Of a stretch of 64,000 nucleotides of DNA, positions 45,669-55,861 are shown piece after piece; within the stretch, counting starts at the first letter, position 1; the number at the start of each line of letters is the position of its first letter. The notes under the pieces were generated by a model. The model was not told the DNA's origin. It saw nothing but the letters and a program-made list of their open reading frames with translations, and did not search any database. Origin of the DNA: Nocardioides panzhihuensis (GTDB lineage Bacteria; Actinomycetota; Actinomycetes; Propionibacteriales; Nocardioidaceae); the NCBI RefSeq assembly GCF_013408335.1, contig NZ_JACBZR010000003.1, positions 1 to 64,000 of the forward strand, written 5' to 3'. Position numbers and translations under genes: made by a program.

Positions 45669-46237
45669 CTCGCGGGGTGATCCTCTACGGTCCGCCGGCC
45701 GCTGGGAAGGACACCGTCGACGCTGCCCTTCGAGCGCTGTCGGATGACTACGTCCACTTCGCGCGAATCAAGGTCGGCGAGGGTCGCCGAGAGGGCTACC
45801 GAATTACGACCAGCGCCGCGCTCCAAGAACTACGGGAGCGCGGCGGCGTCGTGTGGGAGAACAGCCGCTACGGTGCGACCTATGCGGTTGACAGGCCTGG
45901 CCTGATCGACGCGCTCGGCCATGGGGTGCCGGTCCTCCACCTAGGACAGGTCGAGGCGGTCGACGCGGTAGCCACGGCGGTCAGTGGAGCGCGTTGGGTT
46001 GTCGTTTCTCTCTGGTGTCCGGAGGATGTCGCAGTCGATCGGTTGCGGCAGCGGGGGAGTGCGGACGTTGCAGAGCGTCTGGAGGCATGGCGGGCGACGC
46101 CCGAACTGGGAGAGGCAGACCTCAGGTTCGATACATCCATGGTCGAGCCGCGTGATGCAGCGCGACGTATTGACGCACATGTTCGGAAGGCCTGCACGCT
46201 CGCCGATTCATTCCCCCCCGATTCCCCCCGAGGGTGA
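45665..46237 (+). CDS. Guanylate-kinase-like protein (element II)
   Basis: Same 190-residue product as at 13724-14296. Confidence 0.75.
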   Translation: MTRGVILYGPPAAGKDTVDAALRALSDDYVHFARIKVGEGRREGYRITTSAALQELRERGGVVWENSRYGATYAVDRPGLIDALGHGVPVLHLGQVEAVDAVATAVSGARWVVVSLWCPEDVAVDRLRQRGSADVAERLEAWRATPELGEADLRFDTSMVEPRDAARRIDAHVRKACTLADSFPPDSPRG

Positions 46238-46302
46238 AACGACATGCAATACATGCAACGCCTGCCAGGTGTTCTCAACCCATAGTTCTGGGTCTCCAAA
46301 CC

Positions 46303-46347
46303 TTCGCAATGAGAAGGCCAGGGGTTCGAATCCCCTCAGCTCCACCA
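46303..46347 (+). other. att core: 3' part of tRNA-Ala(CGC), II/III junction
   Basis: The same 45 bp as at 14362-14406, anticodon loop to CCA. It is the junction between elements II and III. Confidence 0.8.
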
Positions 46348-46350
46348 AAG

Positions 46351-46399
46351 AAGAACCCCGCCTGACCTGCGGAAACGCAGAGAGTCAGGCGGGGTTCTT
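46351..46399. terminator. Strong bidirectional hairpin after int (element III)
   Basis: Same 16-bp stem with nested GAAA hairpin as at 14410-14458. Confidence 0.8.
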
Positions 46400-46416
46400 G
46401 CTTGTTTGTGCTGCCG

Positions 46417-47535
46417 TTATTCGGCGGATTCCCCCCGGATTCCCCCCGAGCCGTTCAGGCGGGCCAATCCGGCCTCATCTGCGACGGTCCCGAGGTGGTG
46501 CAGATAGATGTTTGTCGTCGCGATTGAGGCATGCCCCATCCATGCCTGAACCGTGGTCGCGGGCACGCCCTTCGCCAGCCACAGGCAGGCGGCCGTGTGG
46601 CGCAGATCGTGAATTCTGCGGCCGTGCGAGATCAGCTCCCAGTCGACGGCCCGCTTGACGGCGCTCGCGTGCAACCGGTGACCAGTGGCGGTGACGAACA
46701 CCAGATCGCGGGTGGTGCGTCCGGCGATCAGGTCTTTGACGGTCGGGAGGATGCGGTCCGCGAGCGGCACGAATCGGGACTTCCCGGACTTGGTTGTCTT
46801 GGCTTCGCCTCCCTCGGGTGCTGCGCGTCGAACGTAGATGCCCGGCATGGGGTCGAATACGACGTCGCTCACTCGAACCTCACGCAGCTCCGACCAGCGG
46901 AGCCCGGTCCATCCCGCGACCAGCAGGATGTCCGAGAGTCGGGCGAGGTCGCGTGTTCGCTCTGCTGCTCGAATCAGACTGACGGAGTCCCTCGATGCGA
47001 GGTGGGCGGCATCGAGGACGAAGGTCTCTAGCTCGGTCTCGCTGAAGGGGTGCATCTCGGTGGCTACCTCACTTGCTTTGGGTACTCGGGTTGGTGTGAC
47101 GGGGTTGTGCTGGACCATGCGTTCTCGGACTGCCCATGCGAAGAACGAAGACAGTGACGCCCGGTAGCGCTTGACCGACTTCTCGGCGAGGCCTCGGCGG
47201 CGGAGCGCGACCAGCGCGCGGGAGACCTCGCGTTCGGTCACACTGCCGATCTGCAGGGCTGACAGCGCGGGCGGTGTTAGGCGCGGGAGCGCGGCATCTG
47301 CGGTGTACGTCTTGGGGGCGACGGTCGCCTTGCGCTCATCGAGCCACATCGGCAAGGCCTTGCGGACGGTGATCTGTCCGGCGCGGCGGTCGAACCCACC
47401 CGCGAGCGCGGCACGCTCGCGGGTGAGCCAGTCGACAGCCTCGCGGCGGGTGTCGAACATCTTTGTGCCGATGTCGACCCGACCTTGCTTCAGTCGCGCT
47501 TGCCAGCGACCGTTCGTCATCTTCCGGACGTTCAC
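46417..47535 (-). CDS. int: Tyrosine-type site-specific integrase (element III)
   Basis: Same 372-residue product with GTG start as at 14476-15594; catalytic residues intact. Confidence 0.95.
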   Translation of the reverse strand: MNVRKMTNGRWQARLKQGRVDIGTKMFDTRREAVDWLTRERAALAGGFDRRAGQITVRKALPMWLDERKATVAPKTYTADAALPRLTPPALSALQIGSVTEREVSRALVALRRRGLAEKSVKRYRASLSSFFAWAVRERMVQHNPVTPTRVPKASEVATEMHPFSETELETFVLDAAHLASRDSVSLIRAAERTRDLARLSDILLVAGWTGLRWSELREVRVSDVVFDPMPGIYVRRAAPEGGEAKTTKSGKSRFVPLADRILPTVKDLIAGRTTRDLVFVTATGHRLHASAVKRAVDWELISHGRRIHDLRHTAACLWLAKGVPATTVQAWMGHASIATTNIYLHHLGTVADEAGLARLNGSGGIRGESAE

Positions 47536-47771
47536 GCGGCCACCTCCTCAAGCCAGGCGAGCACGTCGCTACGGCGATAGCGGGGCGAGTCAGGAGAGAG
47601 CCAGTAGACGCGAGGTCCCTTGCCGGTTGCCCGCCAGCGGCAGAGCGTCGACGGCGTCACCTTGAGCGCTTCGGCGACCTCGCGCGATGTCCAGAGGATC
47701 GGCAGCACATCGTTCGGGTCGTTGGCTGATCCCGCGACGGCCAGGTGATCGCGGCGGCTGATCTTGCTCAT
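47532..47771 (-). CDS. xis: Excisionase (element III)
   Basis: Same 79-residue product as at 15591-15830. In this element only one extra DUF3631 unit separates it from the master replication genes. Confidence 0.9.
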   Translation of the reverse strand: MSKISRRDHLAVAGSANDPNDVLPILWTSREVAEALKVTPSTLCRWRATGKGPRVYWLSPDSPRYRRSDVLAWLEEVAA

Positions 47772-47815
47772 CAGTGGGCCTCCTTGGCGCTCGTGTTGTG
47801 GGTTGAGGTGGGGTG

Positions 47816-48023
47816 AGCCGTACCAGCCGTACCAGCCGTACCAACGGCGTGTTTCGGCTGGTCAGGTGCGGATTTTGGGTGGTACGGCTTTGGTACGGCT
47901 GGTACGGCTTGGGATTTCTGGTACGGCTTTGGTACGGCTCGATTTCCCAAGCCGTACCACTCGGAATCGTGGCCTGACCTCGGAAAACAGGGTCTTGGTA
48001 CGGCTGGTACGGCTGGTACGGCT
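47816..48023. repeat. Iteron cluster copy (next to intact xis, element III)
   Basis: Twelve iterons arranged as at 770-977. Confidence 0.75.
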
Positions 48024-48063
48024 TGGGGCCCTCGACGTGTCGCCGGTCGGGTGGGGTGGGTGG

Positions 48064-49293
48064 TCATCGACGGGCCTCCGGGTCGCAGGTCGGGTGTGTG
48101 CGGGTGCCGTCGTCGATCGCGAGAGGTTGGCGGCAGATGAGGCAGGTTGGGGCGGGTGCGCAGTAGCGGGCCCAGGCGTCGGCGAACGCGGCACGCTGGT
48201 AGCCCTTGGCTTGTCCGGTGTCGAACCGGATCGTGTCGGATCGGATGTCGAAGTCGCGCAGCAGGAAACCGAGTTTCATCGCGGTCAGACCTTGCAGCGG
48301 GTTGGAGTAGGTCGCCCACGGTGCCTCGGGGTCGTCCTTGAGCCGGTCGAGCAGGACCGAGGTGGGCAGCGCTTCGGCGTCACCGAACGCGGTACGGCAG
48401 TCGGTCAGCAGTCGGGTTTGCAGGGTGGTCTGTGCGTTGGCGTCGCGGGTCTCGGTGAGGGTGACGCAGGCTTCGCGGCCGATCTCGGGCCAGTCGCCTC
48501 CGGCAAGGTCGGCGATCGCGAGCAGAGGTTCCCAGGTGTCGGCGGCGCGGTCCTCGACCGGCATGTCCGGGGTGGCGGTGCCGAGGTGGTCATGATGCGC
48601 GACCACCCACTGGTTCAGCCGCTTTCGGAGGTTGTCCAGCGCTGGACCATCACGGCGAGTCCGGTACGGCGCGACGGACTCACCAGGCGCGCGACGACGC
48701 ATCCGGATAACGACGGCGCGGTCCTCGATGGTGTCCGGCATCGCACCGATCCCAGCGAGGGCGGCCATGGCGAATGTCTGGATGCGCTCGACGCTCGAGT
48801 TAGCGGCGTTGTAGCGCAGCGCGGGCCGGTTGCGCTGGTGTCCGGCGTTGAGCAGGCCGCGTAGGTCTTCGTTCTCGCCTGCCTTGGGTCCGAAGATGGT
48901 GTCGGCCTCGTCGAGCAGGATCGTGGGCGGGTTCTTCGTCTTCATCCCGATGGAGCGGTAAACGGCGCTGGGTGAGGCGTTGACGGTGAGCAGCGGGTCA
49001 TGGCAGGTCGCCTCGGCCAGGTCGAGCAGCCGCGACTTGCCGCATCGTTTCTCCGGGGCACGGATCACCAGGCGGGGCGCGTGGGCCCACACGGGTACGG
49101 CGTGGGTGGCGGCGATCCAGAGAACGACCCCGGTCATGGCGTGAGCATCGGGGAGGATGACGTACTTCCCGATCGCATCGCGAACCTCGTTGAGCAGCAG
49201 CTCTCCCGCGTTGGGCGCGAAGTCGGCCGGGGTGAGCCTTTCCTCACCCGGGCTGACCGTGACGTTCTCGGCGGTGGTGGTGTCGTCGGCCAT
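48064..49293 (-). CDS. DUF3631 ATPase, 1,622-type copy (element III)
   Basis: 409-residue product from the internal ATG with GGAGGAAC. A longer in-frame extension to 49467 reads through the xis stub and the iterons, because of the one-base insertion. I regard that extension as untranslated. Confidence 0.87.
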   Translation of the reverse strand: MADDTTTAENVTVSPGEERLTPADFAPNAGELLLNEVRDAIGKYVILPDAHAMTGVVLWIAATHAVPVWAHAPRLVIRAPEKRCGKSRLLDLAEATCHDPLLTVNASPSAVYRSIGMKTKNPPTILLDEADTIFGPKAGENEDLRGLLNAGHQRNRPALRYNAANSSVERIQTFAMAALAGIGAMPDTIEDRAVVIRMRRRAPGESVAPYRTRRDGPALDNLRKRLNQWVVAHHDHLGTATPDMPVEDRAADTWEPLLAIADLAGGDWPEIGREACVTLTETRDANAQTTLQTRLLTDCRTAFGDAEALPTSVLLDRLKDDPEAPWATYSNPLQGLTAMKLGFLLRDFDIRSDTIRFDTGQAKGYQRAAFADAWARYCAPAPTCLICRQPLAIDDGTRTHPTCDPEARR

Positions 49294-49321
49294 GGGTTGT
49301 TCCTCCGGGTTGGGTTCCGAG

Positions 49322-49394
49322 CGGCAGCACATCGTTCGGGTCGTTGGCTGATCCCGCGACGGCCAGGTGATCGCGGCGGCTGATCTTGCCTCAT
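49322..49394 (-). pseudogene. xis' stub with one-base insertion
   Basis: Same 5' 24-codon piece of xis as in the other 1,622-type junctions, but with an extra C right after the start (ATGAGG instead of ATGAGC). The frame is therefore shifted from codon 2 on and runs through the start of DUF3631. Confidence 0.75.
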
Positions 49395-49438
49395 CAGTGG
49401 GCCTCCTTGGCGCTCGTGTTGTGGGTTGAGGTGGGGTG

Positions 49439-49646
49439 AGCCGTACCAGCCGTACCAGCCGTACCAACGGCGTGTTTCGGCTGGTCAGGTGCGGATTTTG
49501 GGTGGTACGGCTTTGGTACGGCTGGTACGGCTTGGGATTTCTGGTACGGCTTTGGTACGGCTCGATTTCCCAAGCCGTACCACTCGGAATCGTGGCCTGA
49601 CCTCGGAAAACAGGGTCTTGGTACGGCTGGTACGGCTGGTACGGCT
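49439..49646. repeat. Iteron cluster copy
   Basis: Twelve iterons arranged as at 770-977. Confidence 0.75.
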
Positions 49647-49686
49647 TGGGGCCCTCGACGTGTCGCCGGTCGGGTGGGGTGGGTGG

Positions 49687-50988
49687 TCATCGACGGGCCT
49701 CCGGGTCGCAGGTCGGGTGTGTGCGGGTGCCGTCGTCGATCGCGAGAGGTTGGCGGCAGATGAGGCAGGTTGGGGCGGGTGCGCAGTAGCGGGCCCAGGC
49801 GTCGGCGAACGCGGCACGCTGGTAGCCCTTGGCTTGTCCGGTGTCGAACCGGATCGTGTCGGATCGGATGTCGAAGTCGCGCAGCAGGAAACCGAGTTTC
49901 ATCGCGGTCAGACCTTGCAGCGGGTTGGAGTAGGTCGCCCACGGTGCCTCGGGGTCGTCCTTGAGCCGGTCGAGCAGGACCGAGGTGGGCAGCGCTTCGG
50001 CGTCACCGAACGCGGTACGGCAGTCGGTCAGCAGTCGGGTTTGCAGGGTGGTCTGTGCGTTGGCGTCGCGGGTCTCGGTGAGGGTGACGCAGGCTTCGCG
50101 GCCGATCTCGGGCCAGTCGCCTCCGGCAAGGTCGGCGATCGCGAGCAGAGGTTCCCAGGTGTCGGCGGCGCGGTCCTCGACCGGCATGTCCGGGGTGGCG
50201 GTGCCGAGGTGGTCATGATGCGCGACCACCCACTGGTTCAGCCGCTTTCGGAGGTTGTCCAGCGCTGGACCATCACGGCGAGTCCGGTACGGCGCGACGG
50301 ACTCACCAGGCGCGCGACGACGCATCCGGATAACGACGGCGCGGTCCTCGATGGTGTCCGGCATCGCACCGATCCCAGCGAGGGCGGCCATGGCGAATGT
50401 CTGGATGCGCTCGACGCTCGAGTTAGCGGCGTTGTAGCGCAGCGCGGGCCGGTTGCGCTGGTGTCCGGCGTTGAGCAGGCCGCGTAGGTCTTCGTTCTCG
50501 CCTGCCTTGGGTCCGAAGATGGTGTCGGCCTCGTCGAGCAGGATCGTGGGCGGGTTCTTCGTCTTCATCCCGATGGAGCGGTAAACGGCGCTGGGTGAGG
50601 CGTTGACGGTGAGCAGCGGGTCATGGCAGGTCGCCTCGGCCAGGTCGAGCAGCCGCGACTTGCCGCATCGTTTCTCCGGGGCACGGATCACCAGGCGGGG
50701 CGCGTGGGCCCACACGGGTACGGCGTGGGTGGCGGCGATCCAGAGAACGACCCCGGTCATGGCGTGAGCATCGGGGAGGATGACGTACTTCCCGATCGCA
50801 TCGCGAACCTCGTTGAGCAGCAGCTCTCCCGCGTTGGGCGCGAAGTCGGCCGGGGTGAGCCTTTCCTCACCCGGGCTGACCGTGACGTTCTCGGCGGTGG
50901 TGGTGTCGTCGGCCATGGGTTGTTCCTCCGGGTTGGGTTCCGAGTTGGGCGTTGTCTGGTCGTCTCGTTGGTCGAAGGCGTGGGTCAT
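49687..50988 (-). CDS. DUF3631 ATPase, master copy (element III)
   Basis: 433-residue product identical to that of 4262-5563, ATGA-coupled to the full prim-pol gene. Confidence 0.9.
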   Translation of the reverse strand: MTHAFDQRDDQTTPNSEPNPEEQPMADDTTTAENVTVSPGEERLTPADFAPNAGELLLNEVRDAIGKYVILPDAHAMTGVVLWIAATHAVPVWAHAPRLVIRAPEKRCGKSRLLDLAEATCHDPLLTVNASPSAVYRSIGMKTKNPPTILLDEADTIFGPKAGENEDLRGLLNAGHQRNRPALRYNAANSSVERIQTFAMAALAGIGAMPDTIEDRAVVIRMRRRAPGESVAPYRTRRDGPALDNLRKRLNQWVVAHHDHLGTATPDMPVEDRAADTWEPLLAIADLAGGDWPEIGREACVTLTETRDANAQTTLQTRLLTDCRTAFGDAEALPTSVLLDRLKDDPEAPWATYSNPLQGLTAMKLGFLLRDFDIRSDTIRFDTGQAKGYQRAAFADAWARYCAPAPTCLICRQPLAIDDGTRTHPTCDPEARR

Positions 50989-52013
50989 GCGGCGCTCCGG
51001 GTCGCGGCGCGGCGGAAGCCGGACAGGATCGTGTTCTCGGCCTCGTAGGCGGTGTAGGCGCGAGCGGCGATGTGCCCAGCGGCAGCGACCAACAGCCGGT
51101 CGAGCGCGGAGTGTTCGGTGATCAGGTCGCGTGCAACCAACTTTCCGACTGTGGCGGCCGCGACGAAGAGCGCGGCGTTTCGGCCGCCCTTGGTCGCGTC
51201 CAGCAGACCCGCGACGCCGTTTGCGTGGTCGCCGTTGATCGCGATGTCGAAGACGCGGTTTACGTACGCGTCCGGGTCGCGCAGTGGCTCGCCGGACCCG
51301 ATCGGCTGTAGTGGTCGGGCCTGTGTCCTAGAACCGTCCTGAGAGCGGTTCTGTGACGTGCGGGTGGCGGGTCGGCGGTCGTGGGTGAGGAGGTCGAGCA
51401 GGAACATCGGGAGCGGTGCGGCCGGGCGGTCGTCGATGATGTCGTACGCGCTAGCTCCGATGCTGGTTGGCGGTGCGGCGACGTATCCGCCGTGGGCGCG
51501 GGTGTCGATCAACCAGCCGATCTTTCCGGCTGTGTTGCCGTAGGCCACATCGGCCGGCGCAGCGTAGTAGAGGTGGGTTCCTCCGGAGACGGTGCGCACG
51601 GTGTAGGTCGGGGTGATGGTGCCGCCGTGGACTCCGGCGAGGTGGTCGAGCACGTCGGCGCCAGTGGTGATCTCGAACGACTTCCACGGTTCGGGGATCT
51701 CGGTTCCGGGCTTGTGGGTGTCGAGGTCGACCACGACCAGGCGGGAGGGCCCACAGGCGATCCCGACTCCGTAGGCGGGGTTGCTGGACCATGCTTTGGT
51801 GATCTTGTCGGCGCGGATGGTGGCGCGTTGCTCCCACCCGGCGTGAGTGGTGCGGCACCCCGGGGCGGTGCCATCGCAGTCGGTGGCACGGTGGTTCGGC
51901 GTAGCGGGCCGCTTGGAGCCGGGCAGCAGGGGGAAGACTCGCCAGCCACGGGCGGCGTAGTCCAGAGCGGTCGTGAGGCTGTCGGTCAGGGTGTCAGGCT
52001 GCTGCTGCATCAT
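50985..52013 (-). CDS. Bifunctional DNA primase/polymerase (element III)
   Basis: Product identical to that of 5560-6588. Confidence 0.9.
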   Translation of the reverse strand: MMQQQPDTLTDSLTTALDYAARGWRVFPLLPGSKRPATPNHRATDCDGTAPGCRTTHAGWEQRATIRADKITKAWSSNPAYGVGIACGPSRLVVVDLDTHKPGTEIPEPWKSFEITTGADVLDHLAGVHGGTITPTYTVRTVSGGTHLYYAAPADVAYGNTAGKIGWLIDTRAHGGYVAAPPTSIGASAYDIIDDRPAAPLPMFLLDLLTHDRRPATRTSQNRSQDGSRTQARPLQPIGSGEPLRDPDAYVNRVFDIAINGDHANGVAGLLDATKGGRNAALFVAAATVGKLVARDLITEHSALDRLLVAAAGHIAARAYTAYEAENTILSGFRRAATRSAA

Positions 52014-52287
52014 CGATCTGTCCTTCCTCGGATTCGTGCTGGTCGTGGTGCTGGTCTGGTTCGTGGCGGTCGGGTCGGGCGAGGGCGACCATGAAGCCCT
52101 TCAAGGTCGGTCGCGGGTGCTCGGCGGCGTACTCGGCGAGTTCGGTCGGATAGCCCAGGGATTCGGCCTCAGCGGCGAGGAACCAGGCGTGCGAGGCGTT
52201 GTGAAACTCGCTGGTGATCAGGTCGCGCCACCAGTGGCGGCGACGCTGCACATAGCGGCGGCGCGGACGGCGGGGAGGGCGGCTCAT
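51994..52287 (-). CDS. Hypothetical protein, Arg-rich N-terminus (element III)
   Basis: Same 97-residue product as at 6569-6862. Confidence 0.73.
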   Translation of the reverse strand: MSRPPRRPRRRYVQRRRHWWRDLITSEFHNASHAWFLAAEAESLGYPTELAEYAAEHPRPTLKGFMVALARPDRHEPDQHHDQHESEEGQIDDAAAA

Positions 52288-53318
52288 CAGGCACCCGCAG
52301 CCCTGCTATTGGTCCAGCGGTAGACGGTCCGGTCGGAGACGTCGAGCAGCCCGGCGACCTCGGGCACGGGCAGCCCGTACGCGCGCAGCTCGACCGCAGC
52401 GCACGCGGCGTGGACCTGGTCGCCGTCCTCGTCGTTCAGCGGCTCATCGCAGATGGCGCACTGGTCGATGTGGTCCTCGTTGTGGTGCGCGTCGTCGTGG
52501 GTGTCAGGGATGACAGTCAGGGTCGGCGCGACACTGACAGCCGGGGTGACAGCGGAGCCGGGAGCAGTGATCTCGTGAGGGTGGTTGTCAGGGTCGGTGT
52601 CACCCGCGGTGTCAGCCCTGGTGTCAGGGGTTGTGTCAGGGGTGAGGGTCGCCTGACGGCCGATCAGCTTGCCGTAGGCGATCGCCCCGGCCGCGTGCTT
52701 CTCGGCGGACCTGGTCAGCCGGGACGCGGCGCGGTTCTCGGCGCGCTCGACGGTCACCTTGATCTCGGCCAGAGCACGGGTACGTGCGGCCAGCCGCGCC
52801 GACTCGCCGTAGCCGGTGATGGTCTCCATGTGGGCGGCGTGACGAGCCTCGATCACGGCCAGGGCTCGCTGGTCGCGGATCTCTGCCGTGCGGGACCGGA
52901 TGATCGCGGCAGTCTCCGGGGAGACGGTGACCTGGTCGCGGATCCCGTCAGCGACCAGCAGCAGCGCAGCCAGCGCCGGAATCGCCGACCAAGGGCCCAT
53001 GTGCCCGACAGCAGCGAGCAGGACCGTCGAGGCGGCCACAGCAACCGCCGTGGCGGCACCGAAGCCGTAGGCGGCGGCTCGCTGTCCGGACTTGTAGGCA
53101 CCGATCGTGGTGTGACCCAGCGCAGCCCACACCACATCAGCGGCGAGAGCGACGGCTACACCGACAGCGGGCGCGGCAGAACCTGCGGCGGGGATCATCG
53201 CGGCGACCTGCGGCGCGATGGTCACAGCGACCTGGACGAAGCCAACGAAGGTCATTCCGTAGCCGACACCAGCGAGGCCAGAGGGCCGTTTCTTGGTGGT
53301 GGTGGTGTGCGCGTTCAT
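52287..53318 (-). CDS. Membrane protein with zinc finger and HTH (element III)
   Basis: Same 343-residue product as at 6862-7893. Confidence 0.8.
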   Translation of the reverse strand: MNAHTTTTKKRPSGLAGVGYGMTFVGFVQVAVTIAPQVAAMIPAAGSAAPAVGVAVALAADVVWAALGHTTIGAYKSGQRAAAYGFGAATAVAVAASTVLLAAVGHMGPWSAIPALAALLLVADGIRDQVTVSPETAAIIRSRTAEIRDQRALAVIEARHAAHMETITGYGESARLAARTRALAEIKVTVERAENRAASRLTRSAEKHAAGAIAYGKLIGRQATLTPDTTPDTRADTAGDTDPDNHPHEITAPGSAVTPAVSVAPTLTVIPDTHDDAHHNEDHIDQCAICDEPLNDEDGDQVHAACAAVELRAYGLPVPEVAGLLDVSDRTVYRWTNSRAAGA

Positions 53319-53597
53319 GGCGGTGAGTTCTCCTGTTTCGGACTGTTTCGGGCATGGGTGAGGTAGGGACTTGGGCCAGCGAGACGTTTCTGGAGGGTTT
53401 CTCCGCTACCGGGTGGAGGTGTTGGGCGAGGTGGGTAGCGGTAGCGGGCGGGAGGAGGGGTCGGATCGGCCCGGATCCAGGGTTCGAACGGGTGCGCGAA
53501 GTGGAGGGCTACTCCGCTACGTCGCTGGTCAGGTAGCAGTTTCGGTAGTAGCAGGGGTGCTACGGGTAGCAGCCGCTACGGCTACCGATTCCGGGGT
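53319..53597. promoter_or_regulatory. Candidate transfer locus (element III)
   Basis: Same GTAGC/GCTAC-rich gap as at 7894-8172. Confidence 0.5.
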
Positions 53598-55859
53598 TCA
53601 GACGGGTGCAAGGACACCTCCGATCGGGTTGTCGGGGTCGTCGGTGTCGGTGTGGCCGAGTGTGTCGGTCAGGTCGCGGCGGACCAGACCGCGTTTGTTG
53701 GTCTGCTTGCCGTCGATGACCTTCTTGACCTGGACGGTGCGGATCCCGTGGGGTTTGACGGCAGCGGTGACCTGCTCCCCGGTCCACCCGCCATAGAGCG
53801 ACCCGTTGTGCTCGGCGAGGCGGGCGGCGAGTTCGTCGCACCAGACCTTCCCGTTGCTCCACTCCGGGTCGTGCTCGGGCCAGACCGCGAGGAGGTGGTC
53901 CAGGATGGATCCGGTGTCGTCGTCGGGCAGGATCTCCCCGGCCGCCATTCCGGTCAGGCGGCCAGCGGCCAACCGCGCAGCACGGGCACGGGCACAGATG
54001 ACCTCGGCGGCGGGCGCGTCCACGAAGGAGGACCGGACGATGACCGGGTCGTCACCCTCACCGACGAGGTAGGCGATACCGAGGTCTTTACGACCGAAGG
54101 TGGTCGCGCGGATGCCGGACTTGTACATCGAGGTCCCCAGGACCATGTCGTTCTCGACCTGTCCCATGACCTTGAGGCACAGCCGCAGGACCGCGTTCGC
54201 GGAGATGCCGGTCGGGATGGACTTGGCGTCGGGGCGCTGGGTGGCCAGCCAGACCATGATCCCGACCGCGGGTCCGCGCTTGACCAGGTCGGTGACGATC
54301 TCGGCGATCTCGGCCCCGTGGGTGGGGTGCTCGAACATCTTCTGTGTCTCGTCAAAGGCCCAGAAGATCGGGTGCAGTTTGAGGGACTTCTCCGAGGCGA
54401 GAGCGTCGGTGACCTTGGACTCGGGGCACACCTCCCGGGGCAGGGTCTTGATGGCCTTGTAGCGGCGGCGCATCTCGATCGCCCCTTCCCGCAGGTCGCG
54501 GACGAGGTAGTCGATGTCTTCGGGGTCGTCCCCGGACCGGTTGGCGTGGGCGACGTCATCGAGCATCCCGAGGTCGGATCCGCCCTTGAGGTTGTAGGTG
54601 TGCAGCTCGACGCGCGGGTCCAGCGCGGCAGCGAGGCAGAGCAGGCGCAGGGTGAACGTCTTACCCATGCGCGGCAGGGCACCGATAAGACCGGTCGCGA
54701 ACATCAGGGTCACGACCACGGGGCGGCCACGCTGGTCGACACCGATCGGGATCGGCTCGAACACGTTGACCTTCCCGGAGGTGGCCAGCGGCCAGGGCGC
54801 GGGCTTGGACTGGGCCAGGGACTTGTCGGCGACGTAGAGGACCAGGCGGCCGACGTGGACCTCGGGGTCGGTCTCGGGCCACACCTTCCCCAGGGAGCGA
54901 CGCAGACCCGAAGCGAGACGGTCGCGCTGCTCGATCACCTCCGAGGCAGTCACCCCGGGCGGGAGGTCGAGTTCGGCACGGAACCCAGCACCGTCACGCA
55001 TGATCGGCGAGACGAACGCGATCGCCTTCGCACCCTCCTTAGCCATGGCCTGGTTCAGCCGCGCCAGACCCAGCGAACCGAGCGCGTTGAGGATCAGGTC
55101 CGAGGTAAGCCGCGGCTCCTTGGCCGTGTCCACGGCACGGCCGGTGATCGGCTTGTCCGGGTTGCGACCGAGCAGGCCGAGACCAGCCAGAGCGGCCAAG
55201 CCGAGACCGAGCTGGACCATCAGGGAGTCGATCCCGTACACGACGTAGGCGGCGATGCCGGCCACGGTCAGGAGCATCAGGACCGCAAGGAAGACGCGCG
55301 CTTTGATCTGGCGGCGGTGGTCCTCCCTCAGCCGGAGATAGGCCCCGGCGTCGAGGGTGTTGCCGCGTACGGTCATCCGGTTCTCTTTGTCCTCGGCGTC
55401 GAAGATCCAGCCCCAGCACATAGCCATGACACGGCCCAGGCCGAGCGGGGACCGGGCGGCCAACTTCGCGTAGTACGTCGGCAGACGCACCCCGTGATAG
55501 GTCGTGGTGTGGCCGTAGTGCTTCACCGCCCACGCAGCCGCCGACTTCGCCGACTCGCGGTCCTTGGCCCAGGCGGGCAGGATCTCCCGGCGCGGGGCAG
55601 CCTTGACCGTGCCGGACCGGTCGTCGCGAACGGCGAGGACCTGACCGTCAACGATCTCCGGAGTCGTCTCCGTGTCGTCCTCGGCGGCGGCGTCGGTGTT
55701 GTCGTGAGCGGCCTGAGCGCGCTCAGAGACGTTCTCGGCGATGGCCGGGGCAGCGTTGGTGCTCTCAGAGGCTTCAGGAGCGGCCTCACGGGCGCGGCGA
55801 GCCGCGTCGAGGTCGTAGACCCCGATCCCGTGGGCCTCTTGGTTCGGTGTGGTGGTCAT
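53598..55859 (-). CDS. FtsK/TraB-type DNA translocase (element III)
   Basis: Same 753-residue product as at 8173-10434. Confidence 0.93.
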   Translation of the reverse strand: MTTTPNQEAHGIGVYDLDAARRAREAAPEASESTNAAPAIAENVSERAQAAHDNTDAAAEDDTETTPEIVDGQVLAVRDDRSGTVKAAPRREILPAWAKDRESAKSAAAWAVKHYGHTTTYHGVRLPTYYAKLAARSPLGLGRVMAMCWGWIFDAEDKENRMTVRGNTLDAGAYLRLREDHRRQIKARVFLAVLMLLTVAGIAAYVVYGIDSLMVQLGLGLAALAGLGLLGRNPDKPITGRAVDTAKEPRLTSDLILNALGSLGLARLNQAMAKEGAKAIAFVSPIMRDGAGFRAELDLPPGVTASEVIEQRDRLASGLRRSLGKVWPETDPEVHVGRLVLYVADKSLAQSKPAPWPLATSGKVNVFEPIPIGVDQRGRPVVVTLMFATGLIGALPRMGKTFTLRLLCLAAALDPRVELHTYNLKGGSDLGMLDDVAHANRSGDDPEDIDYLVRDLREGAIEMRRRYKAIKTLPREVCPESKVTDALASEKSLKLHPIFWAFDETQKMFEHPTHGAEIAEIVTDLVKRGPAVGIMVWLATQRPDAKSIPTGISANAVLRLCLKVMGQVENDMVLGTSMYKSGIRATTFGRKDLGIAYLVGEGDDPVIVRSSFVDAPAAEVICARARAARLAAGRLTGMAAGEILPDDDTGSILDHLLAVWPEHDPEWSNGKVWCDELAARLAEHNGSLYGGWTGEQVTAAVKPHGIRTVQVKKVIDGKQTNKRGLVRRDLTDTLGHTDTDDPDNPIGGVLAPV

Positions 55860-55861
55860 GA

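Larger units (their letters stand above)
46209..46450 (+). repeat. att arm repeat pairs flanking the II/III junction
   Basis: Left pair at 46209-46232 and right pair at 46427-46450 of the GATTCCCCCCGA motif, in the same orientation, enclose the att core and the terminator, as described at 14268-14291. Confidence 0.55.
47700..50944. repeat. Two-copy DUF3631 module duplication (element III)
   Basis: Units 47700-49321 (1,622 bp) and 49322-50944 (1,623 bp) use the same junction as the element I array. The extra base is a C inserted at 49389/49390 in the xis stub. Confidence 0.95.

Noticed and set aside
48064..49467. 467-codon version of a DUF3631 copy as a novel fusion protein
   Set aside because: The extension exists only because of the one-base insertion in the xis stub and reads through iteron DNA. 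The conserved ribosome binding site and ATG at 49293 are unchanged.
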